A stretch of 64,000 nucleotides of DNA from Mikania micrantha (taxonomy: Eukaryota; Streptophyta; Magnoliopsida; Asterales; Asteraceae), in assembly GCA_009363875.1 (NCBI GenBank), contig CM018680.1, positions 15,509,608-15,573,607 of the forward strand, given 5' to 3'. Numbering within the stretch: the first letter of the stretch is position 1; each line of letters starts with the position of its first letter. The translations under genes and the position numbers were made by a program. Under the pieces are notes generated by a model. The model searched no databases, had not been told where the DNA came from, and saw nothing but the letters and a program-made list of their open reading frames with translations. Shown piece after piece: positions 1 to 10,866 of the stretch.

Positions 1-690
1 AAAGTCTACAGAACCAAAGGCTATAAGGCTAGAGGTCAAATCTTGAGCTGGGCATACTTTCACGACCTCGGATGCTATGCAGTGAAAAGAGAAAGAGGGA
101 TAGATTACTTCAAACATCCTCATGACTTTAAGACGTTGCCAGGATTCGAAGTAAATCAATTAGCTCGTTTGAAGTTGCTATACAGTGAAGATTCAGGAAT
201 GTCTGCCTGGTTCTCTAGGCAAATCCAGTATGAGTACAGAAAGAGATGTGTGAACTTTCAGCCCCAACAGCCTGAATGTTATTATTTGCCAGAGATTGAT
301 GGAGACACCCGGAAGCATAAGGTTATCCTGAAGTGGCTTCCTCCTAAAGTTTTGAAGAAGATTCCTTTACGAAAAATGCGACAAGACTTTATGGATGGCT
401 TCCGATGGTGGTATTATGATGGGCGTACTGGCGAGGCCGTGATTGTTTTGTGCAAGGACAAGCAGTGGGAGACTGTGAGGATATTTGAGCCTATGTGGTT
501 GACCAATCTATCTCACAAAGATGTCCAAGCTCTGTTTAGGCACCAGATTTTCTTTAATGTTCAAGACATGGTGCAAGCATTGCAGTTTATGAGAGTGATC
601 CGTCTCTGCAACATTTTCAAGATCCACGCTGGAGCCGACTGGAAAGCTATCTCAGCAAAGTATTTCAAGAAAGACGCTTCCAAGAGTTGA
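1..690 (+). pseudogene. 3' end of ORF3 of a SIRE-type Copia element (left element)
   Basis: An open frame enters from the left edge of the window and stops at 688-690. There is no convincing ATG near position 43, so I treat it as the C-terminal end of a longer protein (about 229 codons visible). The stop is followed after ten bases by a purine tract and then an LTR, so this is the last ORF of a retroelement, in the env-like ORF3 position of SIRE/Maximus Copia elements. A patch rich in Trp/Tyr followed by LPGFEVNQLARLKLL resembles in layout the C-terminal part of the second element's ORF3 (about 9330-9540). The frame is unbroken in the visible part. No catalytic motif is recognised and the function is unknown. 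Confidence 0.6.
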
Positions 691-699
691 ACTAGGTCC

Positions 700-710
700 A
701 AGGGGGAGTT
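700..710 (+). other. Polypurine tract of the left Copia element
   Basis: A run of A/G with five consecutive G lies directly before the TGTAG that opens the LTR. It is the expected plus-strand primer for reverse transcription and fixes the LTR start at 711. Confidence 0.7.
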
Positions 711-879
711 TGTAGATACATATAATGTCCCTAGTTCTATTTTGTAATACTCATCATGTAAAATTCAAGATATTAATGGAAGTTGTCTTTTTATTTTGTT
801 CTTCATGTTTATGTTTTTAATTATTTGATTATATGATTGGGTGATTTGGTTTATTGTTTAATTGAGTATGAGTATTGCT

Positions 880-1048
880 CATTCGGCCGAATGACTCTAG
901 AGTATGAAGTCATTCGGCGAATGAGAATAGAGTATGTCTATATTCGACGAATGAGTCATTCGCCGAATGACTCATTCGACTGAATTACCTATTCGACAGG
1001 AGTCATTCGCCGAATGAGTTGTTTCGGCCTCTCATTCGGCCGAATGTC
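880..1048 (+). repeat. Array of CATTCGGCCGAATG-type palindromes in LTR U3
   Basis: At least six variants of a short palindrome (CATTCGGCCGAATG, CATTCGCCGAATG, ATTCGACGAAT and similar) are packed into about 170 bp immediately upstream of the TATA box. Position and dyad symmetry suggest repeated protein-binding sites in the retroelement promoter. That role is inferred. Confidence 0.7.
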
Positions 1049-1055
1049 AACTGTC

Positions 1056-1063
1056 TATATATA
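1056..1063 (+). promoter_or_regulatory. TATA box of the left LTR
   Basis: TATATATA lies just downstream of the palindrome array and upstream of a leader-like segment, as expected for an LTR U3/R boundary. Confidence 0.55.
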
Positions 1064-1349
1064 CAAGTTCAAAATCATTTCAACCCTAACTTCAGAGAAC
1101 CCTCATTCGTCCCAAAGCACTCAAGTGTCAAACCTTTGGAGTTTTGAGCGTTCTTTTGCTGTCCAACTTCGATTCTTAGCTCGTGGTGTTCGATCTTCGT
1201 TCAAACGTTCTTCCTTTACCTTCGAATCACCACGGTTGCTGTCGGTTTCGATTGGAAAACCCTGGAATAGGATTCCGCACTATTCCAGAGGCTGTAGAGC
1301 AGATTTCTGTTGATTTCGTGTTGTTTTCGAGATCATTCTAGGTCCTACA

Positions 1350-1939
1350 GGGATAAAAATCACTTTGCTGCTGACAGCTTCTATAATCCAAGGAGTAGAA
1401 TGTTTTCTGAGAAACAAGGAAGAGGAAGAAAAGAGAGCTGGAGCAAGTCATCTTCTTCTTCGGAAGAAAAAAGAAGAAACTCAGCAAAGAAAACATCGGA
1501 AGCAAGTACTTCTGATAGTCAGAAGACACAAAACCTGAAGGCTTCCGAAAAGAGAGTTTCAGAAGCAAGGAAAAAGATGGCTTCCGATGGTAAGGGAACC
1601 TCAGAAGCACATGCAAAGAAGGCTTTATACAAACCAAAGAGATCTGTTCCTTTCAGAAGAAGATCATCGGAAGAAAAACCTTACTTACCAGCAAAAACCA
1701 AGTTATCGGAAGGAAAAGGCAAAGTAGCTTCTGATGATTATCAAAGGAAACAAAATTCTCTGTCAACTCACAAACTAAAGCAAGTATGGAAAAAGAAGGA
1801 ATCAAATGCTCAACCATCCTTCCCATCAGAAGCAAGCACATCATCTGTCCCACCTAGGATGATGTCAAAGAAATTTACTTACAATGATGCAAATGGAAAA
1901 TCCAAGACCACATGGGCTTGGGTTCCCATCAGGAACTAA
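1350..1939 (+). pseudogene. C-terminal gag remnant of the second (SIRE-type) Copia element
   Basis: An open frame of about 195 codons runs from the left LTR junction to a stop at 1937-1939. It is rich in Lys, Ser and Glu (many repeated SEA/SEK tracts), which suits a nucleic-acid-binding gag tail. It ends with a Trp-rich WAWVPIRN-like stretch of the kind found between gag and protease in SIRE elements. The N-terminal capsid part and CCHC knuckles are missing because the preceding LTR ends exactly where this frame begins. The codons before 1350 in the same frame belong to the LTR and are coincidental. Confidence 0.55.
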
Positions 1940-1954
1940 CTCACTTCTAATCAT

Positions 1955-4900
1955 GTGCAGGGGCAGCAAGAATCAAAGAGCAACTTATGGATAGTTGACT
2001 GTGGCTGTTCCAGGCACATGACAGGCAATAAGACTCACCTGCACAAATATGAACCATTCTTTGGCGGGTCTGTTGCATTTGGAAGTGATCCAGTGGGAGG
2101 ATACATCACAGGTAGGGGCATAATCACAAATGGCAAGGTAAGCTTTGAGAATGTGCATTTTGTAAAAGAACTAAACTACAATTTACTGAGTATGTATCAC
2201 AGGTGTGTGATCAAAAGCACAACATGTTGTTTACTGAGCATGATTGCATTGTTCTGAAGCCAGGATTTGTGGTTCCAAATGAGCAAGTTCTGCTCAGAGC
2301 TCCAAGAAGAAACAACATGTATATGCTAGACATGAGCACAGCTGCACCTCTTAGTAATATAAACTGTTTTGTCTCAAAAGCTTCACTTGATGAATCATCT
2401 CTTTGGCATACAAGACTTTGTCATGTAAACCTTAAAAACATGAATAAACTGGTCAAAAATAACTTAGTAACTGGTTTACCAACAAAGGAATTTATTTGTG
2501 TTGATAAATGTGTTGCATGCTTGAAAGGTAAGCAACACAAAGCATCTCATCATGCCAAAGAGGTAAATTCAATCACAACAGTCCTGCATTTACTCCACAA
2601 GGACTTGTTTGGCCCCACAAGTGTTAAAAGTCTTGGTAGAAAGTCATATTGCTTGGTGGTCACTGATGATTTCTCTCGGTAGACCTGGGTATTTTTCTTA
2701 AGTACTAAGGATGAAACTGCTGAGACCCTAAAGTCATTCATACTTAGGGTGGAGAATGAGAGTGATCATCATGTAAAAATAATAAGATCAGATCAGGGAA
2801 TAGAATTCAAGAATCATGTTTTAAATTCTTTTTGTGAAACTAAAGGTATCACAAGACAATTCAGTGCTCCTAGGACTCCACAACAAAATGGTGTTGCTGA
2901 GAGAAGTAATAGGACACTAATTGAGGCTGCTAGAACCATGTTGTCTGATGCCAAACTCCCAATAACTTTTTGGGCATAAGCAGTCAACACTGTCTGTTAT
3001 GTCCAAAATAGAGTATTGGTAGTTAAGACACATGGTATGACTCCTTATGAAATTTGGCATAAGAGAAAGCCATTCATTGGATTTCTCTAACCATTTGGAT
3101 GCCAGTGCACCATCTTGAATACCAAATATCACTTAGCCAAGTTTGCTGAGAAATCTGCAGAGGGCTACTTTGTTGGATACTCTTCACATGCAAAAGCATA
3201 TAGAGTATATATCAAAGCTTCCAGAATTATTGAAGAGTCTACAAATGTTCAGTTCAATGAACATACGATCAATAAGCCTGGAACTGGTCCTGATTGGCTA
3301 TTTGATCTTGATAGCTTTACATCTGCATTTAATCTTGTGAAAGAGTTTGTTCCAGAGTCACAGTCAAATACCACAGATTCCTCCCAGTCCACAAGAGGAG
3401 AAGACTTTCGTGTTGAACTGCCAATAGCTTCAAGACAAATCTTGGCAGAATCCACTTCAACACACAATGACGTATCACATTATGAGACAGTAAACACATC
3501 TCATGCAGTTCCCTTGAGTGACTCTACTTCAGTTCCGTTGATTCAAGGAGAAGATGTGAGTCCCTCAGCTGAAACAAACACTCTAGAAACTATATGTTCC
3601 AGAGAGAATCCTCCCACCACAGTCCAAACTCAGAATCCACAAGATCTGCCAGAAATTCAACTTGAGGTGGTACTTCCTAACCTTGAGTCAATAACTATGG
3701 ATTTGGCTTCTCACCTGGATGTGATTCCTAGAACTCGCATTCATAACACTCATCCAGTTGAGAACATTATTCGTAATGTTAAAGAAGGAGTAAGAACAAG
3801 AAGCTCTATGCATGAAGCAAACATTTGTTTGTTTTCTTGCTTTCTATCCCAAGTAAACCATAGAAAGTTGCTGAAGCATTGTAAGACAACGCTTGGGTAG
3901 AAGCAATGCAGGAGGAGCTTCTTCAATTTGAAAGGCAAGGTGTCTAGAAGTCTGTCCTTTACCTAAGGGTAAGTATCCCATTGGAACAAAATGGGTATTC
4001 CAAAACAAGAAGGATGACAAGGGAGTAGTCATCAAGAATAAGGTAAGGTTAGTTGTTCAGGGGTATACACAGGAAGAAGGCATTGATTATGATGAAGTTT
4101 TTGCTCCAGTTGCAAGAATTGAAGCAATCAGAATATTTTTAGCCTATGCAGCTGCCAAAAACTTCAAGGTTTTTCAAATGGATGTGAAGAGTGCCTTCCT
4201 ATATGGAAGGATTGATGAGGAGGTATATGTATGTCAGCCTCCTGGTTTTGAAGATCCAAGGTTTCCTGACCATGTCTGTAAGCTTGATAAAGCTCTTTAT
4301 GGGCTGCATCAAGCTCCCAGAAAGTGGTATGAAACCCTATCTTCCTTTCTGTTGACTAACAACTTTAAGAGAGGAACAATTGACAAAACTCTCTTCTTTA
4401 AGAAGTCCAATCAACATATTATGCTAGTATAGATCTATGTTGATGACATTATCTTCGGTTCTACAAATGAATCTCTCTACAAGGAATTTGAATCATTAAT
4501 GAAGTCTCAGTTTGAAATGAGTTCAATGGGTGAACTTAACTTCTTTCTTGGACTCCAGGTGAAAGAAACTTCTACAGGGATTTTCATTAGTCAATCAAAA
4601 TATGTCAAGGACATTCTTGAAAGATTCAAACTCACTGATTGCAAGGCTCTAGGTACTCCAATGTCAAAGACAACATCTCTTAGCCCTGACCTTAAGGGGG
4701 AGGATGTTGATCAACATCAATACAGAGCAATGATTGGTTCCTTGATGTATCTGACAGCAAGCAGGCCTGATATAATGTTTGCAACTTGTTTGTGTGCAAG
4801 ATTTCAGGCCAATCCCAAGGCTTCACACATGCTTGCTGTAAAGAGAATTTTTAGATACCTCAAAGGAGCACCAAGTCTAGGATTATGGTATCCTAGAAAT

Positions 4901-5380
4901 GAAGACTTTCAGTTCATGGCTTATACTGACAGTGATTATGGAGGTTGCAACATTAACAAGAAATCCACATCAAGTGGATGTCAATTTCTTGGATCCAGAA
5001 TTGTGTCTTGGCAATGCAAGAAACAGTCTTGTGTTTCTACCTCTACTGCAGAGGCAGAATACATAGTTGCTTCTAGTTGCTATGCACAAGTTATTTGGAT
5101 TCAAAATCAGATGAAGGACTATGGAGTAGAGCTGTTCAATACTCCTATACAGATAGACAATTCCAGTGCAATATCCATCACTAACAATCCTGTCAAGCAT
5201 TCCAAGACCAAGCACATTGATATCAGGTATCACTTTATTAGAGATTGTGCAGAGAAGAAGTTGATTCATCTAGTCAAAGTTGATACAGAACACAATTTGG
5301 CTGATCTATTTACCAAGGCATTTGATGAAGGAAGATTCAGGTATTTAATAACGGCAATTGGTATGATTAACTTTGAGTAA
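1955..5380 (+). pseudogene. Copia pol polyprotein (protease, integrase, RT, RNase H), decayed
   Basis: The domains lie in Copia order. The retropepsin near 1985-2035 has DCG where active copies have DSG. GAG-pre-integrase is near 2395-2560 (LWHTRLCHVN, then paired Cys). The integrase core spans about 2570-3090 and includes PRTPQQNGVAER. A long variable linker follows (3270-3800). RT covers about 3960-4700, with MDVKSAFLYG and the YVDD box at about 4436-4465. RNase H starts at about 4918 (AYTDSDYGG) and ends with the ADLFTKA tail. In-frame stops near 2680, 2977, 3088 and 4430, plus frame changes near 2200 and 3860-3960, make it non-functional. The order IN-RT-RH identifies Copia, and downstream ORF3 points to the SIRE/Maximus group. 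Confidence 0.9.
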
Positions 5381-5399
5381 ATGAATTAATAAGGAATAA

Positions 5400-5900
5400 A
5401 TAAGTCTTTGGAAGATAACCATAAAGTTTCTTCTGATGAGTAATTACTCTTCAGAAGATAATCTAAGTTTTCGGAAGCATTATTCCTTCCTTATGTCGGA
5501 AGATGTCACACTTCAGAAGATAACTTTCCTTCTGAGGTATTATACTTCCGATACATTATAACTTCGGAAGCAAAATCTTCTGAATCTTCTATTCAGAAGA
5601 AGGTGTCTTCCGAAGAACAATTCTTCTGATGAATTTATCTAAGTCTTCAGAAGATACACTTCCGATAATATACTTGCATATGCTTCGAAAGTAAGTATCT
5701 TCCGAAGAACATTCTTGGTCTTATGAACGTCTTCCGATACATAACCCCTCAGAAGAGCTTTGTACTTAGAAAATTTTGAATAATAAATGAGTTGTATTCG
5801 GAAGACCTTTTTCTGACATCCGGATCTCAAAATTTAATGTGCTTCTATATTAAATGCTGACATCCGAAGGTATAAAAGGTCTCCTGCTCATTCATCTTCT
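5400..5900 (+). repeat. CTTCCGAAG/CTTCAGAAG palindrome-rich spacer between pol and ORF3
   Basis: About twenty near-copies of a 9-10 bp palindrome (CTTCCGAAG, CTTCGGAAG, CTTCAGAAG) are scattered over 500 bp between the pol stop and the ORF3 ATG. The same motif recurs in the element's 3' LTR (9690-9870) and in its gag remnant. A pyrimidine-rich leader (5895-5945) precedes the ORF3 start, which might indicate an internal promoter or splice acceptor for ORF3. That role is inferred. Confidence 0.6.
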
Positions 5901-5990
5901 CTCACCGTTTCATTTCGAATTGCTTTTCTCTTCTCTCTTCAAATATAACCTAAAAATCGTCGATCACTAACCTAAAAACCGTCGATCACC

Positions 5991-8900
5991 ATGGCTCTTC
6001 TTCCCTTCAAACCTGCTCATAACCTATCAGCGGAGTTATCAGCGGAACACGATGCTGATTTCGCACCAATCGTCTCCTTTCTTCAAAGGAGCAGGTATAA
6101 TTTTGCTCTTACTGTTCAGCCTATGGTGTATGAATCTCATCACCAACAATTTTGGGCTCCATGTTCGGTCTCTTCATCTCCCAATGGTCGGATTCTTAAT
6201 GCCACCATTGATGCTCATTCCATTTCTATCACAGTGTAGACCATCTGTCGGCATCTCCAACTTTGTGATGCCGGAGGAATGGTCTCATTCACTAAGAATG
6301 AGGTAGCATCGACCTTTAGGTCAATGGGGTACGAAGGTCCGCTTCCTTCAACTACTTATTTGAAGGGCAGAGTGTCCTATAATTATAAGTACCTCATACA
6401 TTTGTTTTTGCACTGTCTTTCCTATAAGACAGGTGGTTGGGATCAATTTTCATCTGATTTAGCTACGGCTATTCATGGATTGGTTACCAACAAACTCTTT
6501 AACTTTTCTGTATTTATTTTCAATAACTTGGTTGACAACATCTCGTCACCAAAGAAGTTTTGTATGTATCCCAGATTTTTGCAGCGTATATTCTATAGTG
6601 AGTTGGGTTCTGCCCTCTCACTGACTGGGAATACATACAAAATCCCCTTGGTCTCTTCCAAGGTTTTTGTACAATTGAAGAAGAAGAGTGCCAAGTTTTC
6701 TGGAAACTTCACTCCTCTTCTTCCTTCCATGGAGTTACCAACTCCAGAAGGTGACAGCTCTGTTGCACCCACAGATGCTGAACCCACATCTTCCACTTTT
6801 GTTTCTCACCCCATCACAATCACTTACAAACGCCGCCGAACCCCTGAACAGCTCTCTACAGTTGTTCAGGTCCCTACTTCTGAACCCCTCAAGAAAAAGG
6901 TTAAAAGAACTGTCAAGGGTACAGTTCCACCTAAGTTGAAAGACACACATGTTCTTATTCCACAGGTTCTTCCTCTTGAACCTATGGCTGCCCTTAACCA
7001 GCCTGATAGCCCTCAGAGTATGTCACCATACATACCTGAGAATACCCAAAGGGATGTCCCTATTATTGAGTCTGCTTCTGATGAAGCAACTCCATAAGAT
7101 CAGAGACTGTCTCCCAAGTCTCCAGGTTCTTACCACCCCGAAATGCCCCCCACCCATACTATCACCCAGGCTCAAGGATTATCTACTATAGCTGTGGAGG
7201 AAACACTCTCTCCCACTACCCAAACACTTATGAGAGTGGTGACACAGCTACAAGCCAGATTTCCTGACCTAGAGCCTCCCACTTCAGAGGTTGACCCCAG
7301 GAGTACAGCAGGGGTCAATGCAGATGAGGCTGCCACTACTGCTGATCCTATTCAGGATCTTCAGGCTAGAGGTACAGGCACTAGGACCTCACCTGCGGAA
7401 ACCCACACTGGGGAGGATTTCTTTGAAGCCCTTCTCAATGAGGGGAATCCAGGGTGCCAAGAAACCACATCTGGTGGTGGAGGTGCAGGAGCCAGGCTCA
7501 GGACTCCATCGCCCAATGACTCCACTCATATGGATGAGGGCACCATTACACAGGAATTGACGGCAACAATAAGATCCCTCCAAGCCAGGGTAGCTCATCT
7601 GGAAGCTGAGGTTGCTACCCTACGGCTTGAGGTCCAGACTAAAGATGCTACTATTCTGGACCTCTAGAGGTGCCCCCAGTGCTCTTGACACCCTTCCATC
7701 CTGATCCTGCTACAACTACTTTCATCTCCCTTGATGCTACCAAAAAGGGGGAGAATGCACCTTCTGCAGGGTCAGGACCAGAAGTAAGAGAAGAGGAAGT
7801 TGCACAGGATGTCAACTCATCCTTAGTCACTTTGACTACTAAATGGGATGACTTCTTGGGCACATACTTCCATGACTCTACTACTACTTCCTCTTCCTCT
7901 TCTTCTGAAGCAACAGAGGCTGTCAAAGAGACAGAGCAAGAGCTCAAAACAACAAATGTCCCTTTGGAGCCTCAGTTCCCTGTTGGGACTCAACAGTCCT
8001 CTTCTGGGATTAAGTATCCTGCTGAGACTGCAGCCCAGGTTGTCATGGAGGAAACTACCCAAGAAGAATAACCAATCTCCAGGGAACCTGTGTCCCCTTC
8101 TGGGACAGAGGCTGTTGAAGACCTCTCCTCCACTCCTGAGTACTCTTTGGATACTGTTAAGGAATCACCCAAGATGTTTGATCAACTGGAGGAGGCAGTG
8201 AATGCTAAGGTTAACTCCGAAGCTGCAGCTACTTCCGAAGGCCCAGTCATTATTGATGATTCCTCCACAGAGGAGCTCATGGCCAATGAACCAGTTGGTG
8301 AGGCCACAGGATCCATCTCCTCTGGGGCAAAAGCAATGGACAAAGGAAAAGGGAAACTTACCCCAGAAGAGGAAGCAGAACTAGAGGAGAGGGTACCAAA
8401 GAAGATGAAGGGCCGACTAGACACCTCTCAAGAGGAAGAGCGTATCAGACTCTCTGCTCTACTTGAAGAGAAGGGCTATGACTTTAATGAAGTACTGCCC
8501 TGGTCGGTGCCTCAGATGGCTGCCGAGCTGGACAAGGTGCAGAAGCAAAAACAGGCAGCTGCTGCATCTAAAGTCATGGTGAAGCTGAAAAAGAAACAGA
8601 AGGATAAGGCCTACAGAGACAAGATGAAGGCTTTTATCCTTGAGTACGGCTTTCATGCTCCGCAACTAGGCCCTATGAAGAAGTCAACCTTAGATATGCA
8701 TGTCAGAAATATCAAGTCTAAAATAGCCAGAGGTGAGTTGCTTCCTATTGAGCAAATACAAGCTCAAAGGGCAAGCCTAATTAGAGGCTTGGGTTTATGG
8801 GGAGGAGCTACAATTGAAATACCCATCTCTGGATCTGGGATCAGAGAAGGAGAAGAAGTCATGTGTGGGGAAGCAACAAAGGAAATGTTCCCCAACATGT

Positions 8901-9583
8901 TCCCCCTGAACCCTAAAGAAGAACAAGTCTCTCCTCCATCAAGTCCTTCTATGGATAACATGCCAATCTCTTCTGTGCTCAAGATCAAGAAGGGAAAAAA
9001 GACAGACAGGAAGCAACAATCCATGGCTGATGAGAGGAGAAAAGATACCTCAACAACTGAGGATGCTGGTCCACAGCCCACTGTAACAACAGGTGCAGCA
9101 GTAGGCTCCAGTGTGGAAGTTCAGCAGGCTAGAGTATAGGGGAGTTCAGCTATTGCTCAAGATAAACCAAGATTCATAAGAAGAAAGAGCATGGCTAGGA
9201 GGAAAAAGAGAACTACCATCATCTCCTCTGAATCTGAGCCAGAAGCAGATCTCTCAGATCTAGAAGCCACACCAGAAGCCACACAGCCTCAGATCGATCC
9301 AAGAGACATTCGTGAGCTAATGCATGAGGATTCATATATCCCTATAGTGAAATGGAGCTTCAATGCACAACAAAAGATCTTTATTATCACCAATTTCAAT
9401 GGAGAAATAAAGCTTTTGAATCTTGTGCAGCTAATGGTGTTGGCCAAACCTTATGTCTTTGACCTAGATAAGCTCCCTCTTAACAATCCGGATAATGGAT
9501 CAGATGGGAGGATAGGCAGCAAATGGGTAAAGACAAGGGCTCAGGTTCTGAGGGGAGAAAGGAAGACAAGGAGAATTCTATAG
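5991..9583 (+). pseudogene. ORF3 (env-like position) of SIRE-type Copia, broken
   Basis: One long coding region can be followed across six open segments: 5991-6239, 6279-7097 and 7143-7667 in one frame, then 7670-8071, 8090-9139 and 9191-9583 in another. Stops lie at 6237, 7095, 7665, 8069 and 9137, with one frame change near 7667. The N-terminal 230 residues form a compact, hydrophobic and aromatic domain that includes MYPRFLQ. I recall this domain from many Asteraceae retroelement proteins that automatic pipelines mislabel (for example as xylulose kinase or synaptobrevin). The middle is Pro/Ser/Thr-rich with a short coiled coil near 7560-7660. The later part is charged (DKGKGKLTPEEEAELEER-like). 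No signal peptide or clear membrane anchor is seen, so envelope function is not supported. The C-terminal domain kept in the left element is cut short here. Confidence 0.7.
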
Positions 9584-9584
9584 A

Positions 9585-10466
9585 TGTTTTGGTAGCATCA
9601 GCCTAGGAGAGACTGTAAAGACTAATAAAGGCTGATGCTCACCAAACTTCTATTTTGTCTAGGTATAAGAGACTACACAGACAAACAACTTTCGGAAGGA
9701 AGGAGTTTCTATTCGGAAGCAACATTGCTTCCGAAGAGTAACTCACTTCTACTTAAGGCTGTACAAGACAAAGCACTTCGGAAGACCAACACTTAGATTC
9801 AAAGCTTCTCAAGAACTAAGGTTTCCGAAGATTCTTCTCCTATCCTCTCAAGACAAAGACTTCCGAGGTTTATCCTCTGACAAAGACTGTAGCTGATTAC
9901 TTTTATAGTACAAAAGGGACTGACACAAGACATGCTGGTATGAGTAAAAACAAAAAGAACATACCGATAGTCAGACAAAGCACCTTACTTCTCTTCCTCA
10001 GCATTAAATGCAAAAGATCATCTGAAGCTTGAAGATAAATTACATTAAATGCATTTTGTATTTAGCTAGTCTTTGTAAAGCCAATGTTTATATTTGTAAT
10101 AATTGTAATTGAGTGTCTTAGCCTGTTAAGACACTCTACTTACTAGAATAAGCTTTACTTTATGTATTGTCTAGTATACCCAACTTGTATTCCTATGTGT
10201 ATACGGTTGTAGCCTTGGCTATATAATCTTTCATTGTAAACCTGTTTAGGTGTGTGTATTGTTGCTTGTTTGCTTACATTTTTAATACTTTGAGAGAAAT
10301 ATATTTTTGAGCTTGAATTTGTTCTTATGTTCTTACTATCATTCAAAGATTATTTACTTACCATTGAGTGTTTGAGATAACTTTCTAACAGACATTCCGT
10401 ATCTTTTAGATTGCATTAGAGAAATACTTGTGAAGTGTTGTTTGAGGTAAACAACCCGATCCAACA
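9585..10466 (+). repeat. 3' LTR of the second Copia element
   Basis: This segment starts TGTTTTGG just after a purine-rich stretch (9551-9575) and ends CCAACA near 10466, giving TGTT/AACA ends. An earlier possible end is TTCTAACA at 10390. It contains CTTCCGAAG palindromes (9690-9870), a TATA-like box at 10220-10227 and an AT-rich leader. The first 60 bp form a hairpin: 9588-9603 pairs with 9630-9646. The 5' LTR is outside the window, so the ends could not be confirmed by comparison. Confidence 0.55.
9588..9646. repeat. Near-perfect inverted repeat at the LTR start
   Basis: TTTGGTAGCATCAGCC at 9588-9603 is complementary, apart from one extra base, to 9630-9646, leaving a 26-base loop. It sits at the very start of the LTR. 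Confidence 0.75.
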
Positions 10467-10469
10467 AGG

Positions 10470-10690
10470 TTGAATTCGGTTTGTTCGTTTTTAACCATTT
10501 TATTCGACTGAATTTAGTTTATTCCGATAGGTTTATCAATTTTTAACCGGCTTATTTGGTTTTAATCGGTTTATTCAGTTTGTTCATTTTTAACTGAAAC
10601 CGAAATAAACCACTTCTAAAATTCGGTTCGGTTTTTGGTTAGAGAAAGAAATTGAAAACCAATTAAACTATACCAAATAAACCAAACTAC
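10470..10690. repeat. CGGTTTATTCGG-rich dispersed repeat
   Basis: About 220 bp are dominated by degenerate copies of CGGTTTATTCGGTT and its complement. A related, longer block lies at 33410-33965. It looks like part of a dispersed non-autonomous transposon into which the Copia element may have inserted. Family not assigned. Confidence 0.5.
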
Positions 10691-10789
10691 TTATATTTGA
10701 AAATTACTTTTTGTACCCTATAAATTATGTGTTTTTAGATGGTTATTTATATATATTTTATATAATTTTTTATATAATATATAAAAAAA

Positions 10790-10866
10790 ATTAAAATTCC
10801 GGGCCCCCTAAAATGTCGGGCCCGGGGCGGTCGCCCACCTCGCCCCTCCCCAAGGCCGGCCTTGCT
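10790..10866. repeat. GC-rich transposon-end-like block
   Basis: This abruptly GC-rich island in AT-rich DNA contains GGGCCC elements and finishes with AAGGCCGGCCTTG, which read in reverse resembles the CAGGGCCGG-type terminus of hAT elements. No matching second end was found, so it is probably a fragment. Confidence 0.35.

Larger units (their letters stand above)
711..1349 (+). repeat. 3' LTR of the left Copia element
   Basis: This 639-bp segment opens with TGTAG and closes with CTACA, a perfect 5-bp terminal inverted repeat of the TG...CA type. It follows a polypurine tract and contains an array of palindromic motifs, then a TATA box (1056-1063) and a leader-like segment. No primer binding site follows it; instead a Copia gag-like reading frame continues. 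It therefore reads as a 3' LTR whose element is inserted in the gag region of the next element. Its partner 5' LTR lies outside the window. Confidence 0.65.

Noticed and set aside
1014..1313. 99-codon ORF
   Set aside because: Lies within the LTR across the TATA box and leader; no recognisable domain.
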